DNA from: Haplosporangium gracile
Taxonomy: Eukaryota; Mortierellomycota; Mortierellomycetes; Mortierellales; Mortierellaceae
Direction: 5' to 3'
Assembly: GCA_015499985.1 (NCBI GenBank)
Contig: JAAAUF010000506.1
Coordinates: 1 to 30,266, forward strand
DNA length: 30,266 nucleotides
Position numbers and translations under genes: made by a program. The notes below the pieces were generated by a model that did not search any database, was not told the origin of the DNA, and worked only from the letters and a program-made list of their open reading frames with translations. Every line of letters begins with the position of its first letter. Position 1 is the first letter of the stretch. Shown in pieces: positions 17,761 to 28,415 of the stretch.

Positions 17761-18123
17761 ATGAAGTTCACTGCTCTCATTGTTACCATCGCCGCCGCTG
17801 CCATCTCAACAGTCTCGGCCCAATCCGGCACCTTCACCAACTTCACCACCTGCGCCGCCCCCAACAACAACGGCCAGCTTACCGTCACCAAGCTGGCACT
17901 CTCTCCTTTCTCCATATGCATCAAGCAGAAGTACTGCATCGCTGTCGCTGGTACCCTCTCGGCTCCCCTTGTCGAGGGTGCAGCTATGCAAAACGTCTGG
18001 CGATTCTTCAACCGCGACACTCCCAAAAACTACGATCTTTGCTCGCTTCTTGCTGCTGGTGGGCGTCCCTGCCCCATTGCTGCTGGCCCTGTCTTGTTCA
18101 ACCTTCGCTTTGATAACCATTGA
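17761..18123 (+). CDS. secreted ML (MD-2-related lipid-recognition)-type protein, apparently truncated
   Basis: From ATG 17761 the frame gives 120 residues to TGA 18121-18123. A signal peptide (MKFTALIVTIAAAAISTVSA) precedes QSGTFTNFTTC. Cys-containing motifs with ML/NPC2-like spacing follow: LSPFSICIKQKYCIAVAGTL, YDLCSLLAAGG and RPCPIAAGP. ML proteins are small secreted or vacuolar lipid carriers with a beta-sandwich fold and three disulfides. Here the frame ends right after the CPIxxGP motif, where the last strands and the final Cys should follow. Coding character switches to another frame at about 18090-18142 (ITIEDWFSPN), which suggests a frameshift. The ATG at 17659 is in frame upstream but precedes a poorly coding pyrimidine-rich leader, so I chose 17761. 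The assignment rests on Cys spacing and my memory of the family and is moderate. Confidence 0.6.
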   Translation: MKFTALIVTIAAAAISTVSAQSGTFTNFTTCAAPNNNGQLTVTKLALSPFSICIKQKYCIAVAGTLSAPLVEGAAMQNVWRFFNRDTPKNYDLCSLLAAGGRPCPIAAGPVLFNLRFDNH

Positions 18124-18600
18124 GGACTGGTTCTCGCCCAACGTAAGATTGTTTGACTTTCTACTATATTTTTCATCTGTAATAAAATAGAACGAAAAAA
18201 AATGTGCCTTTTTCTCATAATGCTCACTATTGAATATTTTTTATCCCATGAATTTTTTTCTAGTCCACGGTCGGCTGGTCGTACAATGCCTACAACGCAG
18301 ACAGGCAGCCTTCTTTTCTGCAGCTCCGGTATGTCCTTGCCTGTTTTTTTTTGTCCTTCTAAAATGATAGTGGCGTAGAAGAGAAATTGACATCAATATG
18401 TATCATTTTAACTGACATCTATTCTTCGCCATCACGTCTCTCTTNNNNNNNNNNGAGAAGACCCCCGAAAACTCCAACGGCATTGCTGGTATCTACGCTC
18501 AAAACTGCGCTAAACGTCCATACACCACCATGGAGGAGCTTTGCTCCGTTTTCTCCGTCAGCTTACATTACACCATAAAAATACGCCGTTTATGATCGTT
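18090..18600 (+). pseudogene. exon-like remains downstream of the ML-type gene, interrupted by gap
   Basis: A second frame carries ITIEDWFSPN to 18142, followed by a donor GTAAGA. The acceptor TTTTTTTCTAG ends at 18263, and an exon-like piece at 18264-18328 (STVGWSYNAYNADRQPS) joins it in phase, ending at a donor GTATGT. After the unsequenced gap, 18455-18597 is open and reads as protein (NGIAGIYAQNCAKRPYTTME, then ELCSVFSVS). These pieces look like consecutive exons of one gene, but their frame is shifted by one base from the ML-type frame. The family of this C-terminal part is not recognised. It could be the rest of the ML-type gene after a frameshift, or a different gene joined to it. Confidence 0.4.
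18445..18454. other. assembly gap (10 N)
   Basis: Ten N bases. The real size of the missing sequence is unknown, so exon structure here cannot be trusted. Confidence 0.99.
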
Positions 18601-19036
18601 GCAGTTCTCGACATTGAAAAATGCGACCTATTCTCAAACTCGACATTTCAAACATAGAGGTGAAAAGATTCGGGGGGTTTTTTAAATGAAGGTCCCCGTA
18701 TGAATTTCCCCTTTCTTTGCGACCAACTTCTTCCGCGTTGAAAATTGCTTCTGTTTCGCGTCAATTGGTGGCGTAACACGTGACTAGACCCAGAAGCTCC
18801 AGTTAAGGGCAATTTCATTCGGGTCTTCATCATCGATCGTTTTAGGTATCTATGTTTTTAGTACAGGGTTGATTTGTGGTGCGAGCGGAATAACTTTTTT
18901 TTACTAACATTTTAGTCTTCGGCTTGGACCTTCTTCCCTTTTCACTTTGGTACTCACACCCTCACAGTCCTCTCTTTCTCTTCTTTCTTACATCTTCAAC
19001 TCAACTCTCCACTCATTCACACACCTGATTCCAACA
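18601..19036. other. upstream region of the DUF962 gene
   Basis: No gene is seen. An E-box CACGTG lies at about 18777-18782. The leader from 18915 to 19036 is CT/CA-rich, as in other genes of this window. Confidence 0.4.
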
Positions 19037-19783
19037 ATGGCAGTCCAGAAGCTAAACAAAGAAATCGCCAACCACAACTACTCCAAGCGAGCTTACAAGA
19101 CCGAGGGCTACAAATCCTTTGAAGACTTTTATCCTTACTACCTCTCAGAGCACTGCAACACCATCAACAGACGTCTACACCTCCTCGCCACCACCAACGT
19201 CGTCGGAATCCTCGTCTACCTCATCCTCACCCGGCAGCCCAAGTTCTGGTGGATTGCTCTCATCCAAGGTAAGCGAAGGATATGCAGGTGATGTTGTATT
19301 TTGTTATCGGATATATGTTTGTATCATGTCGACATATACCCACGACTCTCTATTTTCTTTTTGAATGGCACATTTAGGATACGGATTTGCATGGGTTGGT
19401 CACTTTATCTTTGAGAAGAACAAGCCCGCAACCTTCAAGCACCCCATCTACTCTGTAAGTGTCTTCACCCATTTTCGCTCGCTCACACCAACTCGCCTGT
19501 GAAAAATTTCTTCCGAACCGAGGGAGCAGTGTATACGAATCATGCATGAGGGAACGACGAATTGGCGTTAACGAACCCTCGCTTCTCTTTTTTTTTTCAT
19601 TTTCTTGATAGCTCATGGGCGACTGGAAGATGTGGTATGAAGGTACGTAAAGCAAAGGACAGGCGTGACAGCAATGTGGAGGGCTTCTGGAAGATACATG
19701 CAGAAGTGTGGAAAGTGAATAGAAACTAACTTTTTTTCTTCTCACACCTCACATTAGTTGTGAGCGGCAAGCGCAAGTTCTAA
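19037..19783 (+). CDS. DUF962 / Mpo1-like membrane protein
   Basis: Four exons, 19037-19268, 19378-19454, 19612-19642 and 19758-19783, give 121 residues. All junctions are GT-AG (donors GTAAGC, GTAAGT and GTACGT) and keep phase. DUF962 hallmarks: FEDFYPYYLSEHCNTINRRLH, a first membrane segment (about 50-64), WWIALIQGYGFAWVGHFIFEKNKPATFKHP, and a C-terminal MGDWKMWYEV. Conserved His at 39, 48, 86 and 99 match the metal-ligand His pattern of the family. Yeast Mpo1 is an ER Fe(II)-dependent dioxygenase acting on 2-hydroxy fatty acids from phytosphingosine breakdown. This shorter protein belongs to the same Pfam-type family, but an equal activity is only inferred. The gene is convergent with the first CRAL-TRIO gene, 507 nt away. 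Confidence 0.9.
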
Positions 19784-19791
19784 ATCAGTGG

Positions 19792-19797
19792 AATAAA
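19792..19797 (+). terminator. AATAAA close to the DUF962 stop
   Basis: AATAAA begins nine bases after the TAA. It may act as polyadenylation signal, which would give a very short 3' UTR. The 500-nt interval to 20290 holds a (CA)7 tract near 19890 and no gene. Confidence 0.3.
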
Positions 19798-20290
19798 CGG
19801 CATGTAAGACCGACCCGGACTCCGGACCATCCCTCACACCTTATTTTGTATTTTTTGATCGAATTTCTGCTACTCCTCCCTCACTCGACACACACACACA
19901 CAAGGACATGAGAGAGCACAGGGAGGACCAAGCGGGCCAGTCAGTGCTGAGTGTACTTTCATTTTTCGCAAAGCAAGCTAAGGATCAAATCATCTTCACC
20001 AACAAATAATATTCAACTCGACATGACAAATACCCAGGACAAAACAGCTACTACCAACAAGTAATAAAATCTACCCAACATGAACAGCAAGAGACAGACA
20101 AGAGCGTTGCTTTTGAAGATTTGTACATTAGTGACTTGAATGAAAAAAAAAAAATGGTATCCTAGTGAAATAATCGATGTGGGGTAATAAGTGTTCTATC
20201 CTAAAAACTTGCTTCTTGTTTCTGCACAGAGTCACAGCGATCAACGCCACGCTCTTTGCTTCCTGTTTCCTCAAGTCCTCATAGTAAGAC

Positions 20291-21911
20291 TTAGTTGTTG
20301 TAAGTCCAGATGGAGGTACCGTCAGCCTGGAGGACGGGGTGCTCACCACGGTGGTAGAGGTTACGGGCACGGATATAGGGATCCAACTTAAAGTAAGCAA
20401 CCCTCAACTCCTTGGCCAACGACAAACGCTCAGCCTCAATTTCAGCCTCTGACCGTCCGCTTGCATTCTTTCCGCCAGCTTGGATCCACTCCTTGGTGAC
20501 GGCCTCAAACTTCCAGAGAACACCCTTCCATTCGTCGAGGAGACGGTTCTTGGTCTCGACATCCTTGAAGCGGTCGTTCTCTCCAGAGACCACGGGGGTG
20601 TAATTGTAAGTGTACTTGTCCTTGCCACCATCGTACTTGTTGGGGAGGTGGTTGGCGTCGATAACATCGGTCAGTTCCTTGTCGCTGCGGGTGAACTTGA
20701 TCTTGGAGGCGACCACGGGATCCAACCAGCCCTCGATGATCTTCCAGACACCCCAGAAGACGAAGGGGGCCTTGTGGATGACCAAGACTCCGAGGGATTC
20801 GGGGTAGTAGGCCTCGAAGCACTGCACCAAGAACTTGACGAAACTATTGGAGGGTAGAGAAGGGTGATCAAAAAAGATAGGTTAGTATCAACGGTAATGA
20901 ATGAACATCCCTTTGATTCATTTCCCATGCTTTGGTGAATGTAAATGTACTCCTGAGACGTACTTGTAGTCCATGTTGGCGAGGGAGAAGCCGGTCATGT
21001 CAAAGATGAGGCAGGCAGTCTCAACGGGGGGCTGGATCATCAGACGACCAGTCTCCATGACGTAGATGGTGAACTTCTCAAGAGCCTTGGGGTCTTGGTC
21101 TGAGGGCTTGTGCATGCGGACATTAATGTAACTAATTATATATTGAAACCGATGGCGGGGAAAAGAAACAAAAAAGAAAGTTAGTGAAATTTCTTGTCTC
21201 CAAGCGGTAGGGCAGCAGATAAGAAAAGGAAGAAAAAGAAGAGAGACGTACACGACGGGGCGGCCCAACTTGTCGGTGCCATGGACAAAAGACTTGCCCA
21301 TCTCCATCTGGAGACGGAAGCCGCGGTACTTGGCATCGAGCTCATCCTCAGACTTTGACTTGACCTCCTCGATATCGTCCTCGAGGCGCCACTTGAAGGC
21401 CTTCAAGATCATGGTCAATCCGTTGGTGACATTCCACTTGCGGGCACGGAGGAAGCGGAGCAACAACGAGTCTATTCAGCAAGCACAGCCATAATCGATT
21501 GTTTGTGTTTGTTTGTTTAGTTTTTTTTGTTTGTTTGTTTGTTCATTATTCTAATTGCTTGTATTCAAGAAAGGGGCCTCAATGCTTACCAGGGTGATCA
21601 CCGAGGATGTTATTCCAGAGGGCAGTGCGGAGCTGCTTAACATCAATACCAATCTCAGCAACGTTGACCTTGGTGGCAGGGACAGCGACAGCGGTGGTCT
21701 CAGCACCCTTTCCACCGAACCAACCGCCCTTCTTGGCCTTATCAGCACCAGCAGCGGGCGCAGCGGTGGGGACGGTCTCAAGGGCACCGGTGTTGCCATC
21801 GGCGATGTGGAGAAGCTCAGCCCACATTTGCTTGAGGAGGACCTTCTGGTCAGGAGTCAACTTGCCGACAAGACCGGTGCCGGGAGCAGTCTGGATATCG
21901 CCCTTTGCCAT
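20291..21911 (-). CDS. CSR1/Sec14-type CRAL-TRIO lipid-transfer protein, copy 1
   Basis: Four exons on the minus strand, 21590-21911, 21252-21471, 20964-21131 and 20291-20843, give 420 residues. Introns are 118, 120 and 120 nt. The N-terminus (MAKGDIQTAPGTGLVGKLTP) is followed by an Ala/Gly-rich linker (about 45-85), then the CRAL-TRIO-N helical part with DSLLLRFLRARKWNV (about 108-122). The lipid-binding domain runs from about 165 to 335: RMHKPSDQDPKALEKF, IFDMTGFSLANMDY, CFEAYYPESLG and FWGVWKIIEGWLDPVVASKI. In fungi this layout matches Csr1 (Sfh2)-type phosphatidylinositol-transfer proteins, which move lipid between membranes. The C-terminal WTYNN ending is shared in form with the other copies. 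The start is fixed by the common MAKGDI beginning. Lipid specificity cannot be told from sequence alone. Confidence 0.93.
21498..21543 (+). repeat. (TTTG)n tract in intron 1 of CRAL-TRIO copy 1
   Basis: Interrupted TTTG units with a central T run, lying within the first intron of the gene. Confidence 0.7.
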
Positions 21912-22067
21912 TTTTGTATATGTTTTGTGTTGCTGTGGAGAGAGGAGGAGAGCGTTGTTGCTGGTGTGGAGCAAGTGTGTGGAGGAGGTGGAGGAGAAGA
22001 AGGAGTGGATGAGGATGGAGATAAAGAAGAGAAAAAAAAAGTAGGAAAACGGATCAGCCAGGGCAGG

Positions 22068-22075
22068 TTTATATA
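22068..22075 (-). promoter_or_regulatory. TATA box of CRAL-TRIO copy 1
   Basis: The minus strand reads TATATAAA here, about 157 nt upstream of the ATG at 21911, with a CT-rich leader between. This is the clearest TATA box in the window. Confidence 0.6.
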
Positions 22076-25000
22076 GGTCTGAGAATTGATCAAGATTTTA
22101 CTCTCTTCCTCGGGTGAGTGAAAGGGATGGGGAATGGGAGCAGCGTGAAAGTGAAGAAGGAGGATCCTCCTTTTTCTTTGGTTCTTTTCCTTTGTTCTTC
22201 TGTCTCTGCATGATGTGAGCACAAAAAATAACATAATTCAATTCCCTCTCTGCCCGCTCCACGACAGGCAAGGTAAGGCAGACGAACCACCTGTTCACTT
22301 ATTTCGGAGCAAGACATAAGCAAACAGCAGCAGCATGCGCCTTTCCCTCTTTTCTCTTTTTGAGAAATAGGCTATGAAGAAAAGAAAGAAAAGACACAAA
22401 AAAAGAGAGTTAAGAGGGACTATGTATCTGCATGTATGTACTGCACATACCATTACGACAACGACAATAAAAAAATGCATTTGGGCACATGAAAATATTC
22501 GCTGGCTGGATGAAGAAAAATAAGGAAGGTAGCCTTCTTGTTGTATAGAGGTGCCGGCTACTCGTGTTTTCCGGCATCTCTCATACGTGGAGAAATTCAC
22601 GTTAGTGTCTACCATTGTTCACTTTCTACAACCACTTATGCTTTTCCTTCCTTTCTCCCTTTTTTTCAACTGTTAATAGACCAACATGAGGGACGAGGGG
22701 TTGGGCGAAAGTAGATCGATCCTTTAATTGCGGTAACACACATGCACACCATTCGACAACAAAAACACCAACACGAGCACAGGAAAAATAATAAATTCAT
22801 TTCACATGAGAAGGAAAGGAGGCGAAGGTGATGTGTCTGTCCCTGGCAGAGATTTGTTTGTTTTGTCCACTTGCTCCATTTTATTCTTTGACAGCTCCCA
22901 TCTGTGCGTTCTGTTGTGTGCTCACTTCGCAAGGAGTGTAATAGGGCATTGGCCTCCATTATTCATTACCCAAGCGGTTTGGTGCTGCCGCTGTATATTT
23001 TGATAACCCCATTGCCATGTGTTCCTTTACTCTTCGACTCATTTGTGGAACAGACACTTTCACAAACGATATTCAGAAATAGAGGCGAGACTTTCGTGTT
23101 CTTGACTACGTACTCTTTATTGCTTCTCTTGTTCAAAGTAGTAACCTTCTCTTTCTCTTATTTCTTTTTTCATCCAATACCACTCCCGTGGTACATCCTT
23201 CCTGTGTAGAAGACTCATATGTTTATTTTCCTGCTTTCGTTCATGGTCATGAATGCTTGCTTGCTTGTCTGTGTGCGTGAATGTGAGTGGGAGGGAGGGA
23301 AAGAGGGACCTAAAAGAAAAGGTACAAGCGTCCAAGGTACCTTTTCCTTCTTTTCAATGAAGCCTGCAACAGTACCCTTTTTCACACACCACCCCCTCCC
23401 TCTTTCCCTCCACTTCTGTAAGTTCTGTTTCAACACATCCCACATGAAAATTTTACCTTCGGTAGTACCCGCCACCTCTCCCTCTTTCTTTCTTTCTTTC
23501 TTTCTCCAGCTGTTCAGTTTGAGCAAATCTGTTTTGGAGCGTGGGGGGCCGAGGCGGCGAGTGAAAATCTTATCATTTTCTCCACATCTGTTTCTGCTTT
23601 CTCCAACGACCAACCCAAAACCTCCATGGAGCCGACTGATCGAGAGAAAGAGAGAGAGAGAGATGAGAGGGACAGCATGTATATTCTACTTTGGAAAGAC
23701 AATTAGGGATGTGGAGTAATTATGTGTGTTGGTCCCATTACGATACTAAATTAATGTCGATTATTTGCACGGTCAAGGTGGGCTGGCCATCTTCTATGAA
23801 TGAGATTTATTTCTGTCAATTTCAGGGGTAAAAATTAACAATGAATGAAGAGGTGATCAGTTCGATTGATCGCGATCACCGACCCGAAATGAAATCTTGT
23901 CTTGTCTACAACGGCTATCAATGTCGCTTACAATGCTGAATCTCATTCGTCTCCTTATCGGCTCCTTGTTCCCCATCACCCTAGAGGGCTACTCCCTTTT
24001 ACTATCGACTATCACGCAATACTACTGTCTCTTTAAACATGCTTGGGTGATACTTACGTTTTTTTTTTTTGATCGATCCTGCTATCTAGCTCTTTTTTTC
24101 ACCCTTCGTCTTCCTTCCTTCTACGCCCAAAAGGCGACAGCGTGGAGAAAGAGAGGCACTCTTCCTGCCCAACCACACCTTACGCCCACATGCCCGCACA
24201 CCCACACCCCCAACTGTACATGCAATGGCTGTTTCATTGCAATCACAAAAAGCCAAAACAAATAGACGCTATTTCATCCTCCATCTAAAACCATATACTG
24301 CGTGTGCCTGTTGTTCACTTGTCTGTTCACTGCCGCCTCCGCCGCACTAGGCTGAAGACACAGGATAATAAGAAAAAAAAATCGAGAGCCACAGCGCTCA
24401 CATATTTTTGTCCCTTTCTCTTTGGATCTTTTTTCCTCTCGAGAACCCTCTCTCGAGAACTAAACCTTTGACGATAGAAGAAGGCAGAGGTGCACATACA
24501 AGACCAGGTTATCTTGCCCCGTGTCCTAGGTACACACACTTCACAACCAGGCGGGGAGTATTGAATGAGTTTTTCATGAATCTGAGCTTTTTGGGGTTTC
24601 AAGACATGCGCACGAGGCAACGAACGGACGAGAGGGGGGAGAAGAGTAGTCAAAAAGCACCATCCACTCCTCTGTTAATATTCCTTTGTGCAGGAACAAT
24701 GTGAAAAGTACAAAATAATTTGAGGAACGAGAACATATTCAGGCATGGGCTTATCGTTCACAATAAAAAAACCTCTTTTTCTTTGCTCACTGAGAGCACA
24801 ATGGCATGTGCACCGCATCCACTCCGTCTCACACTCTTTTATCTACTGTAGATAGGGCTCAGGTGAGGAATGGGGAGAGGGAGGCAAGGGCGGTAGAAGC
24901 GCGGCTCCCACTCTGGTTATCATATGTCGAAACTTTAATCACCCTTCGCCGTCGTCTTTTTCTTCCGCCACACCAGCTGAGGAAAGCGGTAAACGTATGT

Positions 25001-25265
25001 GTGGTGTGGAATGGATATTGCTAAATTTTGAATGGCGATTGTGCCACAAGGTTACGAAAAATACGAGCCGGACCAAGGAGTTGAGGAAGGTACCTGTCGC
25101 ATGCTTTTTGGATGTGGCGGCAGTGGTGACAAATGAAACCCAAAAAGGAAAGTTAAAACGGAATGTGCGTTTAATTACTGCAAGACAGAACAAAAAAAAA
25201 TGATGTACGCACTAGGAACCAAATGGTAGACAATTAGTCCCCAGACACTCCCAAAAGACGTGGCC
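22076..25265. other. 3.2 kb intergenic stretch between CRAL-TRIO copies 1 and 2
   Basis: I read the open frames on both strands, including 22904-23209, 23219-23719 and 23897-24265, and found no domain, exon chain or RNA gene I can support. Simple repeats include (TTTC)n at 23485-23506 and (GA)n at about 23644-23662. Pieces of a decayed paralogue are not visible, so the array spacing is not explained by a dead copy that I can detect. Confidence 0.5.
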
Positions 25266-26784
25266 CTAGTTGTCGTAGGTCCATTGGACACCCCCGTCGG
25301 TGAGAGCAACCCCCTGCCTATGGAACAGATTCCTCGCCCGGATATACAAATCCATCCTAAAATAAGCAACTCTCAACTGCTTCGCCAACTCCCGTCGCTC
25401 CTTGACCACAACCTCCTCCGTCCTCTCCGCATCCACTTGCTTGTCCGTCCCCAGCTGAACCCACTCCCTCGTCAACGCCTCAAACTTCCACATCAATGCC
25501 TTCCATTCTGCAACTAGTCGGTCCTTGGTCGCCGTGTCGGCCATATGGTCGTTCTCTCCCTCCTGCTCATGGATGTACTTGTACTCGTACTTGTCCAACC
25601 CACCCTTGTACCGCGATGGAAGATGCTCGGCGGGGATGTATTCGAGAAGGTCCTGGTCTTTTCTGGTGAAGCGGACCTTGGACGCCACGACCGGGTCCAT
25701 CCAGGGCTCGATGATCTTCCACACACCCCAGAACACAAACGGAGCTCCATGGACTATAATCCGACCCAAAGACTCTGGATAGTAAGCCTCAAAGATCGAA
25801 ATCAGGTACCGAACCATCGCGAAATCCATATTGGACAACGAAAAGCCCGTGAGATCAAAGACCAAGCAGACTGTCTCGACAGGATACTCGACCATGACAC
25901 GGCCGCACTCCATCACGTAAATCGTCAGCTTCTCAAGGGTCTTGGGGGGTTGGTCGCCCGGATGGTGGAGTCGGACATTAAGATATACGACCATCCTGCC
26001 CTCGATATCGGTGCCCTTGATGTAGAATTTGCCCATTTCGAGTTGCTCAAAGAATTTGGGGTTTTGGTCGTTGAGTTGGATGTCGGAGGAGTACTTGACG
26101 GCGGGGATGTCTTCGTCCAGTCGCCACTTGAAGGCCTTGAACATCATGCTGAGGGCGTTGATTGTGTTCCATTTCCTTGCCCGGATGAATCGAAGAAGGA
26201 GGGCATCTATTTGAGCGATGATGGGAAGGTGGAGTAGAAGGACAAGTCATTGTGAGCAAAGATTGAGGCGAACAAGAGAGCACAAGGAACTTGGTCCTAA
26301 CAGACACAATATCTTTGTTTGTTTTCCCACACTTCTCTCAATCACTTGATCTCCTTCTCATCTCTTCTCATTTTATTTTTTTTTTAAAAAAAAGAGAAAG
26401 AAACTTACCAGGGTGGTCACCCATGACATTATCCCAAAGAATAGGCCGCAACTTATCCACAGAAAGACCTAAATCCTCCAACGAGATCTTGGCCATTCCA
26501 CTCCCATGTCCCTCTGCCTTAGCGGCCTCCTCTGCCTGTACACTCTTGTTTCCTGAAAACCAGCCTGCCTTGGCAGCAACCTGGACAGTTGGTGTTTGAG
26601 CACCCTTTCCCGAAAGGGCCTCCTTTTCCACCTCCCGCATCATTTCGGCGGGGACGACTGCTTCTCCAGAGTCGGCGATGTAGAATATGATAGACCAGAC
26701 TTCTTTTAGGCTTGCGATTTGGTCGGGCGTGAGGTTGTCAATGTAGCCTGTCCCGGGGGGTGTCATGATATCTCCCTTTGCCAT
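25266..26784 (-). CDS. CSR1/Sec14-type CRAL-TRIO lipid-transfer protein, copy 2
   Basis: Two exons on the minus strand, 26409-26784 and 25266-26206, give 438 residues. The single 202-nt intron (donor GTAAGT, acceptor AAATAG) splits the same Gly-Asp-His-Pro-Asp codon site as intron 1 of copy 1. The positions of introns 2 and 3 of copy 1 are fused here (MVVYLNVRLHHPGDQ and NMDFAMVRYLISIFEAYYPE). The N-terminus MAKGDIMTPPGTGYIDNLTP matches copy 1, followed by a variable linker. CRAL-TRIO motifs: DALLLRFIRARKWN, VFDLTGFSLSNMDF, FEAYYPESLGRIIVHGAPF and FWGVWKIIEPWMDPVVASKV. It is clearly a paralogue of copy 1. Conserved domain motifs and an unbroken frame suggest a working gene. Confidence 0.93.
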
Positions 26785-26896
26785 GCTTGCTTTCTTGCTT
26801 GGTTGTTGTAATATTGGCGTTTTCGGCTGTGAGTGGGGTGTTGCTGTACTCAGTGTATGAGGAAAAAAGAAGAAAGGCAATGGAAAATTGCTGCTT

Positions 26897-26904
26897 TTTA
26901 AATA
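26897..26904 (-). promoter_or_regulatory. TATA-like box of CRAL-TRIO copy 2
   Basis: The minus strand reads TATTTAAA about 115 nt upstream of the ATG at 26784, similar in placement to the TATA box of copy 1. Confidence 0.4.
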
Positions 26905-28415
26905 AATTTTGATCCATACCTTCCCCTATCGCCCCATACTCTTTTCTCTCCTTCTCCCCTCTTCCCCCGTAACTAAAGAAAACGAAGGGATCACAAATCG
27001 CTCTTGTGCATGAAAAGGGATGGAAGAGGTAAATGAAGAGGACACATGTTCGAGTGGCAAATAGCCTCTTTTTACTTTATTTGTTTGTTTGTGTTCTGGT
27101 CAAAAGTTAATGATTTTGCTCGAATAAGCCGGACCCCCAGGCGACGCAAGCAAAACAAAGCGGTTGGCAGCTACATGCTCATGATACCTTACACGGCTCT
27201 CTCCTACACGTCTTGCTGTTTCTTTCATCCTCCTCCCCAACCGCGACCCATTGATTGCCAATCGAAAATGAAAGGAAAAAGGTAATGTAATGAACGCAAG
27301 AAGGGGACAGGGTCAATAACATATGGTATGCCCTCATTAAGAAGGAGATTGCGTACTCTGCGCACAGATCCTTGGAAGGATCGGGATTGGAGGGCAAAAA
27401 ATAACGGCGAGCAGTGAGGGTGAGCGGATGGAGCGAGAAAAGAAAGGGGAGAGGATGACCAAAACAAACAGACAATCAAACAAACGAGAACTAAAATACA
27501 ATTAAACATGGTAAGCGTGTTCGTGCTTTGCCCAAAGGGGCAGCCGAGAGCAACTCACTTCTTCAATTGTATCCCGTATCCATCCATCATTTTTTTTTAT
27601 TTTTTTTGTTCAAGCGAACCAACACCCCTCACGACGCAAAGCAGCGGCACGCACCCTTTTCAATCGGCTAGTGGCCCCTTTCCTGATGTTCTTGTATTTC
27701 TTTTTTTTCATATGGGGATGCTTGGCATTTCATTTTCTGTTGGATCTCGTGAAAATACACTTCGTTCACAAACACCAGTCTCCTGCCTAATCTCCATACC
27801 ATTGCCTCCTCCTTGCTATCTTTACCGCCTCTCTTCATACTACACCAGCGTCCCAAACACCCTCATTTTTTTTTCTAGCTAGGGCAACCCTTGTTCTCCT
27901 TCTCTAACCTCAGCATTTTTCTTGTAGGAAAGGCGCGCCTTACATCTTTAGACCTTACTCTTCTCCATCCTCATGAATGCCAAGACTATCTCTTTCTCTT
28001 AATTGAAGGAGTCGTCCTTGTTCTCCCGTTTTTTTACTTCCAATTCTTCCGATCGTATCCCGATTAGCACAGCCTCAAAGAAAAGGGGGGTCACCCAGCC
28101 GGTGTCTTGGATAGGTTTATTTTGTTTGAACTGCGTTCATTCAGGAGGCGGAGTAGGATGAGACCGTTTTTGTTGCATTCACTGTCACCCTTCTACTCCT
28201 GAACGCTCCCCTCCCTTTGTTGCTCTTTTTTTTTTTCCACTTCTAATAAGTGTCAGACGACATAACAGCTATTAAAACACGTTTGCTTAATTTGAGGAAC
28301 AAGTCAAACGATAACGAGCAGAGGCATTGCAGAGAAAAAGACATGGAGTAAAGAAGATGTTGGGTGTGTATTATGGGTAACTATATAAACAAGAAAAAGT
28401 AGACAAAAGGGTTGT
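26905..28415. other. intergenic stretch between CRAL-TRIO copies 2 and 3
   Basis: No gene seen. Open frames at 27225-27509 (minus) and 27508-27882 (plus) cross T runs and show no domain. Confidence 0.45.

Noticed and set aside
20404..20857. Open frames on both strands overlapping the last exon of CRAL-TRIO copy 1 (similar ones over copies 2 and 3)
   Set aside because: The same shadow pattern recurs in all three copies and follows the GC-rich third positions of the true frame.
23852..23880. Palindrome-like GGTGATC...GATCACC with GATCGCGATC inside
   Set aside because: The stem is only seven pairs and there is no associated gene or RNA signature; it could be chance.
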